Shown here: positions 8,633 through 16,680 of the stretch, piece after piece
How the letters are laid out: the number at the start of each line of letters is the position of its first letter
Numbering within the stretch: the first letter of the stretch is position 1
Assembly (NCBI GenBank): GCA_965662735.1
Contig: CBFIIU010000013.1
Coordinates: 1-61,482 of the forward strand
Reading direction: 5' to 3'
Origin: JAYODZ01 sp965662735
GTDB lineage: Bacteria > Pseudomonadota > Alphaproteobacteria > RS24
DNA: 61,482 nt
Position numbers and translations under genes: made by a program
The notes under the pieces: model-generated
Told to the model about the DNA's origin: nothing
Database searches by the model: none
The model's input: the letters and a program-made list of their open reading frames with translations, nothing else

Positions 8633-9595
8633 ATGGAAGAACGTATTTCGAGCTTCTTTAAAGCGCGGTTTAACCAGCAGGCTGTTTCATGTCGGCAATT
8701 ATCCGGGGGCGCAAGCCAAGAAACCTGGATGATCAACTGCAAAGACCACAGCTATATTTTGCGGCGTCCGCCTGGAGGTGTTATTCCCGAAGATGCCCGT
8801 TCCATCGGCCCCGAGAAGGAAGCTATGGTGATGGCGGCATGCCATACTCAATCCATCTCAGTGCCCGAGATCATTCACATTTTCACACCCGATGAAGATC
8901 TCTATCCCGGATATATTATGCGTTTTGTCGCCGGGGAAACCTTGGCGCACAAAATTTTACGCGATGCCGCCTTCGATGCGATCCGTCCCAAACTGGCACC
9001 ACAATGTGGCGAAATGCTCGGGCGCATTCACGCCATTCCCCACACAGAAGTTGCCGGCCTGGTGCGTTCCGATGCGATATCTGAGATTGATCGCTATCAC
9101 AAAATTCTGCGCCATCACGGTCATCCACATCCAGTCTTTGAGCTCGCCTTTCAATGGTTACGTGAGCATGTACCCTCTAACCGCCCAACGACGCTTGTGC
9201 ATGGGGATTTTAGGAATGGAAACCTTATTATTGATCACCAAGACGGCTTAGCGGCTATTATTGACTGGGAGCTCAGCCACCTGGGCGATCCCATGGAGGA
9301 TCTCGGCTGGATCTGTGTTCCGTCGTGGCGCTTTGGCGAAATCCATCATCCCGTGGGGGGATTTGGTCTGCGCGACGACTTATATGCCGCTTATGAAGCG
9401 GCGGGCGGAACCGTTGATCGGGAAGCGGCGCGGTTTTGGGAAATTTTAGGCACGTTAAAATGGGGTATTATGTGCCTCGTTATGATCGATGTTTTTACCA
9501 GCGGCTTGGACCGGTCGGTTGAACGGGCGGCGATTGGACGGCGTTCTTCGGAGACGGAGATGGATCTTTTGCTGATGCTGGAAGGAGAAATCTGA
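8633..9595 (+). CDS. Phosphotransferase (APH/choline-kinase-like fold) family protein
   Basis: 320 residues with the aminoglycoside phosphotransferase-like kinase fold. The catalytic loop HGDFRNGNLII and metal-binding IIDWELSHLGDPMEDLGW are intact, as is the nucleotide lobe motif (GGASQETWMI). This subgroup (related to the kinase domain of ACAD10) normally sits with acyl-CoA dehydrogenases and acyl-CoA ligases and is thought to phosphorylate 4-hydroxy acyl groups before dehydration; that role is family knowledge, not shown here. It overlaps the DUF6285-type gene by 1 bp (TGATG), so the two are translationally coupled. No acyl-CoA dehydrogenase is next to it. Confidence 0.88.
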   Translation: MEERISSFFKARFNQQAVSCRQLSGGASQETWMINCKDHSYILRRPPGGVIPEDARSIGPEKEAMVMAACHTQSISVPEIIHIFTPDEDLYPGYIMRFVAGETLAHKILRDAAFDAIRPKLAPQCGEMLGRIHAIPHTEVAGLVRSDAISEIDRYHKILRHHGHPHPVFELAFQWLREHVPSNRPTTLVHGDFRNGNLIIDHQDGLAAIIDWELSHLGDPMEDLGWICVPSWRFGEIHHPVGGFGLRDDLYAAYEAAGGTVDREAARFWEILGTLKWGIMCLVMIDVFTSGLDRSVERAAIGRRSSETEMDLLLMLEGEI

Positions 9596-10005
9596 TGCAG
9601 GATTTGCCGAAAGCGACCACTTTGCTGGATGCTGTCAGTCAATTTATCGATGAAAAAGCAATCCCCGAACTCAGTGGCCGCACGGGTTTTCATGCCCGCG
9701 TTGCGCGCAATGTGTTGGCCATTATTCGTCGCGAGCTTTTACTGGGGGCGGCTTTTGAGGCCGCTCAAAAGCAGCGCTTGGAGGCATTAGTCGAACAAAC
9801 CGGCACGATCGAGGCGCTTAACCATGCGCTTTGTGGCAAAATTGCCGACAAAACATTCGCCCATGATGATCCAGCGCTGCGCGCCCATTTGCGGAAGGCA
9901 ACTATGGGTAAATTGGCCGTCGATCAACCGAAATATGCCAGCTATCGATATGCGCAATCGCTCGGCTGGCCCGAAGAGGATGGCTATTCTACGGAACGCG
10001 ATTAA
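9595..10005 (+). CDS. DUF6285-like protein, partner of the phosphotransferase
   Basis: 136 residues, soluble, mostly helical. The N-terminal stretch (LLDAVSQFIDEKAIPELSG, then FHARVARNVLAIIRREL) matches my recollection of the DUF6285 family, which is nearly always encoded beside an ACAD10-type phosphotransferase. The start ATG overlaps the preceding stop. No catalytic residues are known for the family; it may be a partner or chaperone of the kinase. The stop shares the tetramer TTAA with the convergent DCC-family gene. Confidence 0.7.
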   Translation: MQDLPKATTLLDAVSQFIDEKAIPELSGRTGFHARVARNVLAIIRRELLLGAAFEAAQKQRLEALVEQTGTIEALNHALCGKIADKTFAHDDPALRAHLRKATMGKLAVDQPKYASYRYAQSLGWPEEDGYSTERD

Positions 10006-10394
10006 ATCTGTTTTATGGTGCGCATATATCGTCGATACAGCCAGGGCGCAGCAACATGCTCGTAAACCCAAGACGCCAGATGATATATAATGGGTAACGC
10101 AATAAATTTGCTAACTATTTTGAAATAAGGCAATCGATCCCAGAGGTGAATAAAGGCGCGGATACCGCTCACTTCCGATCCGTTTACAGAAACGTGAAAG
10201 CGCTTCAGATAAATGGGGTCTCGAGCGCCTGCTAAGACCTCGGGGGCAACATCAACAAAATCTAGCCCCGACACCCCTGCCCGATGTGCAAGTTTTTGAT
10301 AGCCCGATATCTCCGGTGCGCAAATTGAACAGCCGCCATTATATAAAACTGTCAGAGTTGGAAGACGCTCAGCGGCTTGGGTCTTAGTTGACAT
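10002..10394 (-). CDS. DCC family (DUF393) thiol-disulfide oxidoreductase-like protein
   Basis: About 130 residues from the ATG at 10394 (MSTKTQAAERL); an upstream in-frame ATG at 10418 is also possible. The family signature, normally DGxCxxC at the end of the first strand, appears here as YNGGCSICAPEI, with both cysteines kept and the Asp replaced by Asn-Gly. The downstream DVAPEVL and the R-F-HV-x-x-G segment also fit. The family is predicted to have a thioredoxin-like redox fold; physiological partners are unknown. It overlaps the 3' end of the upstream 66-residue gene by 11 bp, pointing to a shared transcript. Confidence 0.8.
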   Translation of the reverse strand: MSTKTQAAERLPTLTVLYNGGCSICAPEISGYQKLAHRAGVSGLDFVDVAPEVLAGARDPIYLKRFHVSVNGSEVSGIRAFIHLWDRLPYFKIVSKFIALPIIYHLASWVYEHVAAPWLYRRYMRTIKQI

Positions 10395-10584
10395 TTTCGG
10401 GTACCGGCGGATGACCATCGAAGCTTTGAAGGTGTACGATCACAGCATCCCAAAAAGCGAGTGCATCAACATCCATTTGCGCGGCGACCTCGGCCGCGCG
10501 CATTGTTGCGACAACTTCAGCGTCGGCTCCATATTGTTGAAACAATCGGGCCGCTGCCTCTAAACTCGCCTCACCGTCCCGCAT
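10384..10584 (-). CDS. Small hypothetical protein (66 residues)
   Basis: A 66-residue reading frame beginning MRDGEASLEAAARLFQQYG, rich in Ala, Asp and Glu, with no cysteine and no membrane segment; predicted mostly helical and acidic. It fits snugly between the methyltransferase gene (31 bp upstream) and the DCC gene (overlapping 3' end) on the same strand, and nothing overlaps it on the other strand, so it is probably real. I do not recognise a family. It could be a regulatory or adaptor protein for one of its neighbours. Confidence 0.6.
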   Translation of the reverse strand: MRDGEASLEAAARLFQQYGADAEVVATMRAAEVAAQMDVDALAFWDAVIVHLQSFDGHPPVPENVN

Positions 10585-10615
10585 AAAGCCCCCTTAAAAC
10601 CCAAAAAAGCCCCGC

Positions 10616-11056
10616 TCAAACCCAGCGGCGCACGCGCGATTGATAGTGCGCATATTGTTCCCCAAATTGCGCTGTTAAATTTGCCTCTTCCTTAACGATC
10701 CAAAGCTGCTGAACGGCAAGCATAAACAGAGGCACAGCCAGTAAATTGATCACAAGGCCTGAAATGATCGCGCTGCCGGCCAGCACCATGCTCATGCCGA
10801 CATAGATCGGATTGCGCGAATATCTGAACAAGCCCGTCTCGATAAAGGCTGCGGGAACGGCGTCGGGTAAAATGGACGTTTTCGCCTGCTTAAAGGCACG
10901 GTTTATGGAAACCGCAGGATAGACGCCGCCGACGATAAAGATGGCCCCCAATAAGGCCCATTCCGGCGCAATAGGTGGCCCAGCGGGCAGAAAGATTACA
11001 ATCAGGATTTGGCAGATAATCCCGAACAACACCATGAGGGGGGGATATAATTTCAT
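10616..11056 (-). CDS. Isoprenylcysteine carboxyl methyltransferase/PEMT-type membrane methyltransferase
   Basis: 146 residues with four predicted membrane segments (about 5-25, 33-52, 85-118 as a hairpin). The conserved core LFRYSRNPIYVGM followed by a C-terminal QFGEQYAHYQSRVRRWV matches the ICMT/phospholipid methyltransferase superfamily, where the RNPxY element and the C-terminal E-Y-R contact S-adenosylmethionine. Bacterial members methylate unknown lipids, thiols or small molecules. The start overlaps the stop of the CBS gene by 4 bp (ATGA), so translation is coupled. Confidence 0.88.
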   Translation of the reverse strand: MKLYPPLMVLFGIICQILIVIFLPAGPPIAPEWALLGAIFIVGGVYPAVSINRAFKQAKTSILPDAVPAAFIETGLFRYSRNPIYVGMSMVLAGSAIISGLVINLLAVPLFMLAVQQLWIVKEEANLTAQFGEQYAHYQSRVRRWV

Positions 11057-11655
11057 GGACGATCCTTAAAAGCGAAGTCACGGATCGAGATCACATGCTT
11101 GAGGCGGCCTTTCGCATCGGTAACAGGTAAATGGCGGAAATGACCCTTTTGCATGGTGTGAAGGGCATCGATCAACAGATCATCCTCATCAACTGTTTGA
11201 ACCGCTGTCGTCATATAATTCCGAATTGGCTCTTCGCGCCAACCATGCGGGGCTTCGACAACCAAGCGCACGACATCGCGCTCTGTAAAAATACCAAGTG
11301 GACGATCATCATCGGTAATGAAGGCGGCCGAAACACGCCCTTGAACCATTTGCCGGCAGACATCCGTCACTGAAATATCGGGCGAGACCCGCAACCCGGT
11401 CGAAACCGAATGCGTGCTGAGAAACTCCGCCACCGAGTCCCCAGGCGAGATGATATTATGTAAGGCAACCACGCGGTAACACATCGCGGCATCATCGACA
11501 CTGGCTTGCGAGCGCGCCCGCCACTCCTGCTCGGCTTTTTGAAAGCTGTCAAAAATGCCCACCAAAACAAGATCAGCCAAGTCAGCAAACTCAGAGCCTC
11601 CGATTTCTTTAAGATGGCCGCCGAGCACCAGATAGAGAGATTGTTTACCAAACAT
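11053..11655 (-). CDS. DUF4170-CBS domain fusion protein
   Basis: 200 residues in two parts. Residues 1 to about 72 (SLYLVLGGHLKEIGG, IFDSFQKAEQEWRARSQASVD, CYRVVALHNII) resemble DUF4170, a small domain typical of alphaproteobacteria and normally a stand-alone protein of about 80 residues. Residues about 78-200 are a tandem CBS pair (SVTDVCRQMVQGRVSAAFI and DDLLIDALHTMQKGHFRHLPV). CBS pairs bind adenosyl ligands such as AMP, ATP or SAM. A SAM- or nucleotide-sensing role linked to the methyltransferase encoded next is an inference. A GAGGAA ribosome-binding site supports the start. Divergent from mazG. Confidence 0.82.
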   Translation of the reverse strand: MFGKQSLYLVLGGHLKEIGGSEFADLADLVLVGIFDSFQKAEQEWRARSQASVDDAAMCYRVVALHNIISPGDSVAEFLSTHSVSTGLRVSPDISVTDVCRQMVQGRVSAAFITDDDRPLGIFTERDVVRLVVEAPHGWREEPIRNYMTTAVQTVDEDDLLIDALHTMQKGHFRHLPVTDAKGRLKHVISIRDFAFKDRP

Positions 11656-11772
11656 GATTTCCTCAACGTGTTATCTGTTAATCATTTAGGATCATCGCAT
11701 AATTATCAAGCCCAACCCCGACACATGCTTTAGAATTATATATCAGAAAAAATCACTTCATGCGGTCTAATT

Positions 11773-12573
11773 ATGTCTCACTCACTTAATCTATTCGATG
11801 AACTGGTCAATCTAATGGAAAGCTTGCGCGACCCCGAAGCGGGGTGTCCGTGGGATCGTGTTCAGACGTTTAAAACAATAGCCCCCTACACCATTGAGGA
11901 GGCCTATGAGGTTGAGGACGCAATCGATCGAGGCAATATGGAGGATCTCAAAGAAGAACTGGGGGATTTGCTGTTCCAGGTCATCTTCCACGCGCAAATG
12001 GCACGCGAACAAGGCGCTTTTGACCTTCAAGATGTCGCCACATCTCTGATCGATAAAATGCACAGAAGGCACCCTCACATATTTGGCGATGCCCAAGTTG
12101 ATACAACCGGTCAAGTGAATGAAAATTGGGAAGCCATTAAAGCTGAAGAGCGTCAATCCAAAAACTATACAAGCCTAATGGATGATGTCCCCCTCAACTT
12201 AACGGCGTTGACCCGAGCGCTCAAACTACAAAAACGCGCGGCCCGCGTTGGGTTTGATTGGCCCGACGCCGCCCCGATCATTGAAAAGCTGCACGAAGAG
12301 CTGGCCGAGTTTGAAGCCGAGCTCGAACCGGCCTCTCCTAACCCAGATCGGCTAGAAGATGAACTTGGCGATCTGTTGTTTGTGGTGGTTAATCTCGCTC
12401 GCGCTCATGGCGTCGACCCGGAAACGGCATTAAGACGAACCAACCGAAAATTCGTCTCGCGCTTTCACTACATGGAAAAGCAAGGGGCGAATTTAACCAA
12501 CTTATCCCTCACCGAGCTCGAAACTCTTTGGCAAAAAGCCAAAAGAGAAGAAAACACTGACGGAACCGATTAA
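11773..12573 (+). CDS. mazG: Nucleoside triphosphate pyrophosphohydrolase MazG
   Basis: 266 residues, the length of the full two-domain MazG. It hydrolyses (d)NTPs to monophosphates and pyrophosphate, cleaning the nucleotide pool. The N-terminal domain has the hallmark GCPWDRVQTFKTIAPYTIEEAYEV split over residues 24-47 and the metal-binding EELGDLLFQ; the C-terminal domain repeats the scheme (KLHEELAEF ... EDELGDLLFVVVN) and ends with RTNRKFVSRF. No clear Shine-Dalgarno precedes the ATG. It converges on hfq with only 3 bp between stops. In many alphaproteobacteria hfq is followed by hflX and then mazG; hflX is absent here. Confidence 0.95.
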   Translation: MSHSLNLFDELVNLMESLRDPEAGCPWDRVQTFKTIAPYTIEEAYEVEDAIDRGNMEDLKEELGDLLFQVIFHAQMAREQGAFDLQDVATSLIDKMHRRHPHIFGDAQVDTTGQVNENWEAIKAEERQSKNYTSLMDDVPLNLTALTRALKLQKRAARVGFDWPDAAPIIEKLHEELAEFEAELEPASPNPDRLEDELGDLLFVVVNLARAHGVDPETALRRTNRKFVSRFHYMEKQGANLTNLSLTELETLWQKAKREENTDGTD

Positions 12574-12576
12574 ACT

Positions 12577-12804
12577 TTAATTTTCAAAAATTTCGACAGG
12601 GCTGTTCGGCATAATGGTTGAAATTGCGTGCTTGTAGACCAATTGCGAATGCCCTTCGCGGCTCAATAAGAGGGAAGACGCGTCTACCCATGTTACTGAT
12701 CCTTGCAATTTAACGCCATTCACCAAAAACACCGTGAGCGGCATTTTATTTTTACACACATGATCAAGAAAAGATGTTTCCAAAGAAACCGCGTTGTCTT
12801 TCAT
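12577..12804 (-). CDS. hfq: RNA chaperone Hfq, divergent proximal face
   Basis: 75 residues. The Sm fold is clear from FLVNGVKLQG and the Sm2 signature QLVYKHAISTIMP. Hfq hexamers pair small RNAs with mRNAs. Several positions that are near-invariant differ: the N-terminal NLQDxFLN becomes SLETSFLD (Gln8 to Glu), and the loop FDxFxVLL becomes VDASSLLL, so the positions of Gln/Asn41 and Phe42, which form the proximal uridine pocket, are Ala and Ser. YKH is retained. The 3' end meets mazG tail to tail. Upstream is a 162-bp gap to the transaminase, with a 14-bp palindrome. Confidence 0.93.
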   Translation of the reverse strand: MKDNAVSLETSFLDHVCKNKMPLTVFLVNGVKLQGSVTWVDASSLLLSREGHSQLVYKHAISTIMPNSPVEIFEN

Positions 12805-12911
12805 GGGTTTGTTCCCATTTTTTTGTGCTGGCCTGGGCTCCAGCGCATTATCGATCTATAGGCGCCCCACCTCGCCTTGTAAGTTGTTTCAAAATATGAC
12901 CGATTATCTGC

Positions 12912-12925
12912 GGGATTGCAATCCC
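12912..12925. promoter_or_regulatory. 14-bp perfect palindrome upstream of hfq
   Basis: GGGATTGCAATCCC is a perfect palindrome with no loop, lying 108 bp upstream of the hfq start and 42 bp past the end of the transaminase gene. With no loop and no U-tract it is not a terminator; an operator is more likely. Nearby, TTATTTCAATT occurs twice with a 20-bp period (12942 and 12962), the second copy overlapping the end of the transaminase gene. No regulator can be named. Confidence 0.45.
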
Positions 12926-12966
12926 AGGTTTAGACTAACCATTATTTCAATTTTGAATACTTTATT

Positions 12967-13842
12967 TCAATTACGCCTATCACTTAAAGCGAGTTGTTCG
13001 GAGATAATGTCGTAATGTGCACTCAACGCCTGCGCGATTTCACCGACCTGACCATTTCCAATTGATTGATCGTCAATCGTCACCACCGGCGATATCAGCA
13101 TCGTTGATGATGTCGCGAAGCACTCACGAGCCTCAAGCGCTTCTTGCACCGTGAACGGGCGAAGATCCACTTTCAAATTGAGTGCGTCCGCCACAGCGAG
13201 AACCACTTGCCGGGTAATGCCCCCTAATATTGAAGGTCCTTCGGGTTGGGTTCGCAAAACACCCTCACGATCGAATATCCAAGAATTGGCCACGGCGGCT
13301 TCTGTCACAAAACCATTGCTGTCGTAAAACCACGCCTCGTCAGCGCCTTCTCGCCGAGCCTGCGCGCGGGCCATGACATTGGCAATCAACGAAATGGTTT
13401 TAATATCACACCGACCCCAGCGAAGATCTGGATAGGTGCGTACACGAACACCATGGGTTAATAAATGCTGTCGCTTTGCGACCGATGTTGGGCGCGCCGT
13501 CACAACCAAAACCGGTCGGATGTCGGGGTTATAATTCTGATCCCGTCGCGCAACACCGCGTGAAATTTGAATGTAGATTGCGCCATTGCGAAGCCGATTG
13601 CGACGAACCGTTTCGGCAATGATAAGATCCAGGACTGCCCGGCTTACCGGCATTGGCATATCGACTTCAGCCAGCGAACGTTGCATCCGACTTAAGTGCA
13701 AGTCGACGTCAAATAATTTGCCGTTCCGCAGGGCAATGACCTCGTATATGCCATCGCCAAATTGATACCCACGGTCCTCAATTTGAACGACAGGATGATC
13801 AATGGGCACATATTGACCGTCAAAATAAGCAATTCGTGACAT
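12967..13842 (-). CDS. dat: D-amino acid aminotransferase (class IV)
   Basis: 291 residues, class IV PLP fold. The N-terminus (YFDGQYVPIDHPVVQIEDRGYQFGDGIYEV) is typical of D-alanine transaminases; the PLP lysine is Lys148 in RWGRCDIKTISLI, and the phosphate-binding C-terminal part has ECFATSSTMLISPVV. It interconverts D-alanine and D-glutamate for cell-wall synthesis, though branched-chain or ADC-lyase activity cannot be excluded from sequence. It follows trkH by 7 bp in the ntrYX-trkAH-dat-hfq block that is conserved in alphaproteobacteria, so it is probably part of one long transcript. Confidence 0.92.
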   Translation of the reverse strand: MSRIAYFDGQYVPIDHPVVQIEDRGYQFGDGIYEVIALRNGKLFDVDLHLSRMQRSLAEVDMPMPVSRAVLDLIIAETVRRNRLRNGAIYIQISRGVARRDQNYNPDIRPVLVVTARPTSVAKRQHLLTHGVRVRTYPDLRWGRCDIKTISLIANVMARAQARREGADEAWFYDSNGFVTEAAVANSWIFDREGVLRTQPEGPSILGGITRQVVLAVADALNLKVDLRPFTVQEALEARECFATSSTMLISPVVTIDDQSIGNGQVGEIAQALSAHYDIISEQLALSDRRN

Positions 13843-13849
13843 CAGCGTC

Positions 13850-15283
13850 CTATCGGGTCAGCCGCCAAAAGGCTGTTGTAAACAAGGCAAGCCCAATGAT
13901 GAGATCTAAACGCCCCAGCAGCATGAGCAATATAGCAACAAATTGGGATAAACCGTTAAAACTTGCAACCATGGAATGAAGTTCGAGGGTTTGAAGCATT
14001 GCCGCGCTATTGCCCAGAAATGAAATGGTGAAGGCGAGGCTATCAACGAATTCAAATCCCGCCGCATTAAAGAGTAAAATAGCGGCGATAAAACTAATCC
14101 CAACAATCACCAGAAAGGTGAAGGCGGATTGTTTATCATTTTCTGTTAGCCGCCGCTCATTAACGAAAACCGGAAAGAGCGCGGAAGGATGGGACATTTT
14201 ACGCATTTCGACTTGTAAAAATTTGAACACGGTCATGAAGCGAATAACCTTTAGTCCCCCGCCCGTCGACAGTGACATCGCGCCTATCGCCAGGGGTGCC
14301 ATAATTAAAAACATAGGTACTTGCGCGTTAATTTCCTCACTGCCCACATGAAACCCACTTGTCGAGACAAGATTAAGCGCTTGGAAAAAACCCCATTGCA
14401 CATACGACCCGGAAAAATATCCGTAAATCAGCGTGAACATAAGGACAAAGCCGACATAGATACGCCATTCCTCATTTCGCGCTAGGCTCAGCGGATTGCG
14501 AAACATGATGAACCACAAAGGAAGCGCCATTCCGCCAATAAAGGTCAGCGCAAATAAGGCATAAACGCTTGCGATCGGCATCCACTCTAGCAAGGGCAAG
14601 GATTGCGGCGAGATGCCAGTGGTTGAAATCGCCGCCATCGCCAAGCAAATGGCATCAAATGGAGCCACGCCTAAAATCATAAGAATAAGAGCCCCTGCGA
14701 CCGTGCCGCCCCCATATACCATGATAATGTGGCGCGCAGGCCAGATGAGACGCTCGGACACGCTCTCACTCGCATCGTGTTGAAGCAATGGGCTCGCGCT
14801 CAGCACCATCCCACCAATGCGAAGCGGCGCCAGAACGCAGACCACAAAAACCAACGTCCAGAACCCACCAAACCACATCAGAAAATGCCGCCATAGGGTC
14901 AGTGATTTCGGGTCTAATTCAGGAAAGAAAATGATCGAGGGACCGCTCGTCGTAAAACTTGCAAAGGACTCAAATATTGCTTCGTATAGATCATTAATTT
15001 GAATTGAACCGAGTAAGGGCAAGGCCCCAAAAATCGGAATGAAAATCCAAGTTCCGACGCCAACCAAAACTAAATTGCGCATGGTTGCCACCTGATGGCG
15101 CGAGCGACGTCCGATTAAAACCATACTCATCGCAACAAAAGCCGTAATCAGTGCGGAAATTAAAAACGTGTCGCTGACCACTGCTTGGCTTTCGGACATT
15201 GCAAAGGCCGAACAAAACAGCATGCCCAGTGCCGCAATCAGGCCCATATAACCAACAATATAGGTAACGGGACCAAAATGCAT
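13850..15283 (-). CDS. trkH: Trk potassium uptake system membrane subunit TrkH
   Basis: 477 residues with about ten membrane segments and the four-fold P-loop plan of TrkH. Selectivity loops are visible as FASFTTSGPSII, AISTTGISP, VSTSGFHVG and a fourth near SFLGNSAAM, the last lacking a clear T-x-G-x form as is usual for the divergent fourth loop. Together with TrkA it forms the inner-membrane potassium channel. The start lies 2 bp from the trkA stop. An initial ATG gives MHFGPVTYIVGYMGLI, a first membrane helix, so the start is plausible. Confidence 0.93.
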   Translation of the reverse strand: MHFGPVTYIVGYMGLIAALGMLFCSAFAMSESQAVVSDTFLISALITAFVAMSMVLIGRRSRHQVATMRNLVLVGVGTWIFIPIFGALPLLGSIQINDLYEAIFESFASFTTSGPSIIFFPELDPKSLTLWRHFLMWFGGFWTLVFVVCVLAPLRIGGMVLSASPLLQHDASESVSERLIWPARHIIMVYGGGTVAGALILMILGVAPFDAICLAMAAISTTGISPQSLPLLEWMPIASVYALFALTFIGGMALPLWFIMFRNPLSLARNEEWRIYVGFVLMFTLIYGYFSGSYVQWGFFQALNLVSTSGFHVGSEEINAQVPMFLIMAPLAIGAMSLSTGGGLKVIRFMTVFKFLQVEMRKMSHPSALFPVFVNERRLTENDKQSAFTFLVIVGISFIAAILLFNAAGFEFVDSLAFTISFLGNSAAMLQTLELHSMVASFNGLSQFVAILLMLLGRLDLIIGLALFTTAFWRLTR

Positions 15284-15285
15284 AA

Positions 15286-16662
15286 TTAGACGTAATCGCC
15301 GCCTTGGCGGAAGAGCGTTTCGACCTCATCAATGTCTTCCGCCAATGAAAACAGAATAACATGATCACCGACCGCTATTTCAGTGCCACCGCGCGGCATG
15401 ATAATCTCTGCCCCCCGACCAATGGCACCGAACCGTATGCCCTCCGGCAATTCAAGATCTCGAAGTTTCATGCCCACCAAAGGTGAACTATCCGTAACCT
15501 CGGCCTCCAAGGTTTCTCCCTGACCATCTAAAACAGCATGCACGCGCGTCACGCGACCACGGCGCACATGTCCCAAAACCGACGAAATGGTTACGGCGCG
15601 CGGATTAATCGCGCTGTCCATCCCAAATTGGCCGGCCAGCTGTTGGTACACATTATCATTAATCAACGATAATGTGCGCGCGCATCCTTGCTGCAGCGCC
15701 ATCATGCTGGTTAGAATATTTATTTGATCATCATTTGTCAGAGATACTAAAAGTTCCGCATCACTTGCGCCCGCTTCGCGCAATAATTCAGGCGACAAGC
15801 CGCTACCATTTAGCACCATTGTTCGCTTCAAGTTTTCTGCAATATGGGCCGCACGCTCTGCATTATGCTCGATAATATTGACCGAATAACGCGAACCGTG
15901 AAGTTCGAGTTTTTGGGCGACTTGGAACCCAATATTGCCACCTCCGACTAAAACCAGACGGCTGGCTTCTCGTTCGGCATGGCCAAAAATTTTCAAGGCG
16001 CGACCAGTATCGGATGTCGCCGTAATAATATAGGCCTGGTCGCCCGGCTCGATTGTATCAGTCGCGCGGGGCACATATAGATTGCCAGCCCGAATGATCG
16101 CCACAACCGTTGCCTGAAGATCAGGGAATAGATCCGTCAGTTGGTTTAAGGGGGTGTCGATGACAGGGCAATCCTCCTCGATAAAAACACCAACCATTTG
16201 AATGCTGTTACTGTAGAAATTGGCGGCATCAAAAGCGCCGGGCAAAGCTAGTCTTTGCATGACCGCTTCAGCCACCTCAACCTCGGGCGAGATGATCACA
16301 TCGACGGGGATCCCTCGATTGTTAAATAACTCGTAGCGCGATCGGTCGAGATAATTGCGGTCCCGCACACGCGCAATTGTTTTTTGCACATTAAAAAGCG
16401 TTCGCGCCACTTGGCAGGTCACCATATTAACTTCGTCGGAAGCCGTGACGGCGATCAATATATCCGCCTCATCTGCATTGGCTTCCGCAAGCACATCAGG
16501 ATAGGCCCCATGCCCAACAATCGGCCGCACATCTAATGTATCTTGAATGCGTTCCATGAGCTCTGGCGAGCGGTCAATAACGGTCACATCATTGCCTTCG
16601 CCCGCCAGATGACGTGCGATTCCAAAACCAACCAAACCTGCACCGCAGACGATAACGCGCAT
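15286..16662 (-). CDS. trkA: Trk system regulatory NAD-binding protein TrkA
   Basis: 458 residues with the tandem RCK plan: two Rossmann domains (VCGAGLVGFGIARHLAGEG at residues 4-22 and LVGGGNIGFQVAQKLELHG near 238-256), each followed by a TrkA-C domain. It binds NAD(H)/ATP on the cytoplasmic face of TrkH and gates potassium flow. AAGGAG lies six bases upstream of the ATG. The gene is 18 bp downstream of ntrX and adjoins trkH; co-transcription with ntrYX links envelope/redox signalling and potassium uptake in this lineage. Confidence 0.96.
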   Translation of the reverse strand: MRVIVCGAGLVGFGIARHLAGEGNDVTVIDRSPELMERIQDTLDVRPIVGHGAYPDVLAEANADEADILIAVTASDEVNMVTCQVARTLFNVQKTIARVRDRNYLDRSRYELFNNRGIPVDVIISPEVEVAEAVMQRLALPGAFDAANFYSNSIQMVGVFIEEDCPVIDTPLNQLTDLFPDLQATVVAIIRAGNLYVPRATDTIEPGDQAYIITATSDTGRALKIFGHAEREASRLVLVGGGNIGFQVAQKLELHGSRYSVNIIEHNAERAAHIAENLKRTMVLNGSGLSPELLREAGASDAELLVSLTNDDQINILTSMMALQQGCARTLSLINDNVYQQLAGQFGMDSAINPRAVTISSVLGHVRRGRVTRVHAVLDGQGETLEAEVTDSSPLVGMKLRDLELPEGIRFGAIGRGAEIIMPRGGTEIAVGDHVILFSLAEDIDEVETLFRQGGDYV

Positions 16663-16680
16663 GTTTCTCTCCTTGACGCC

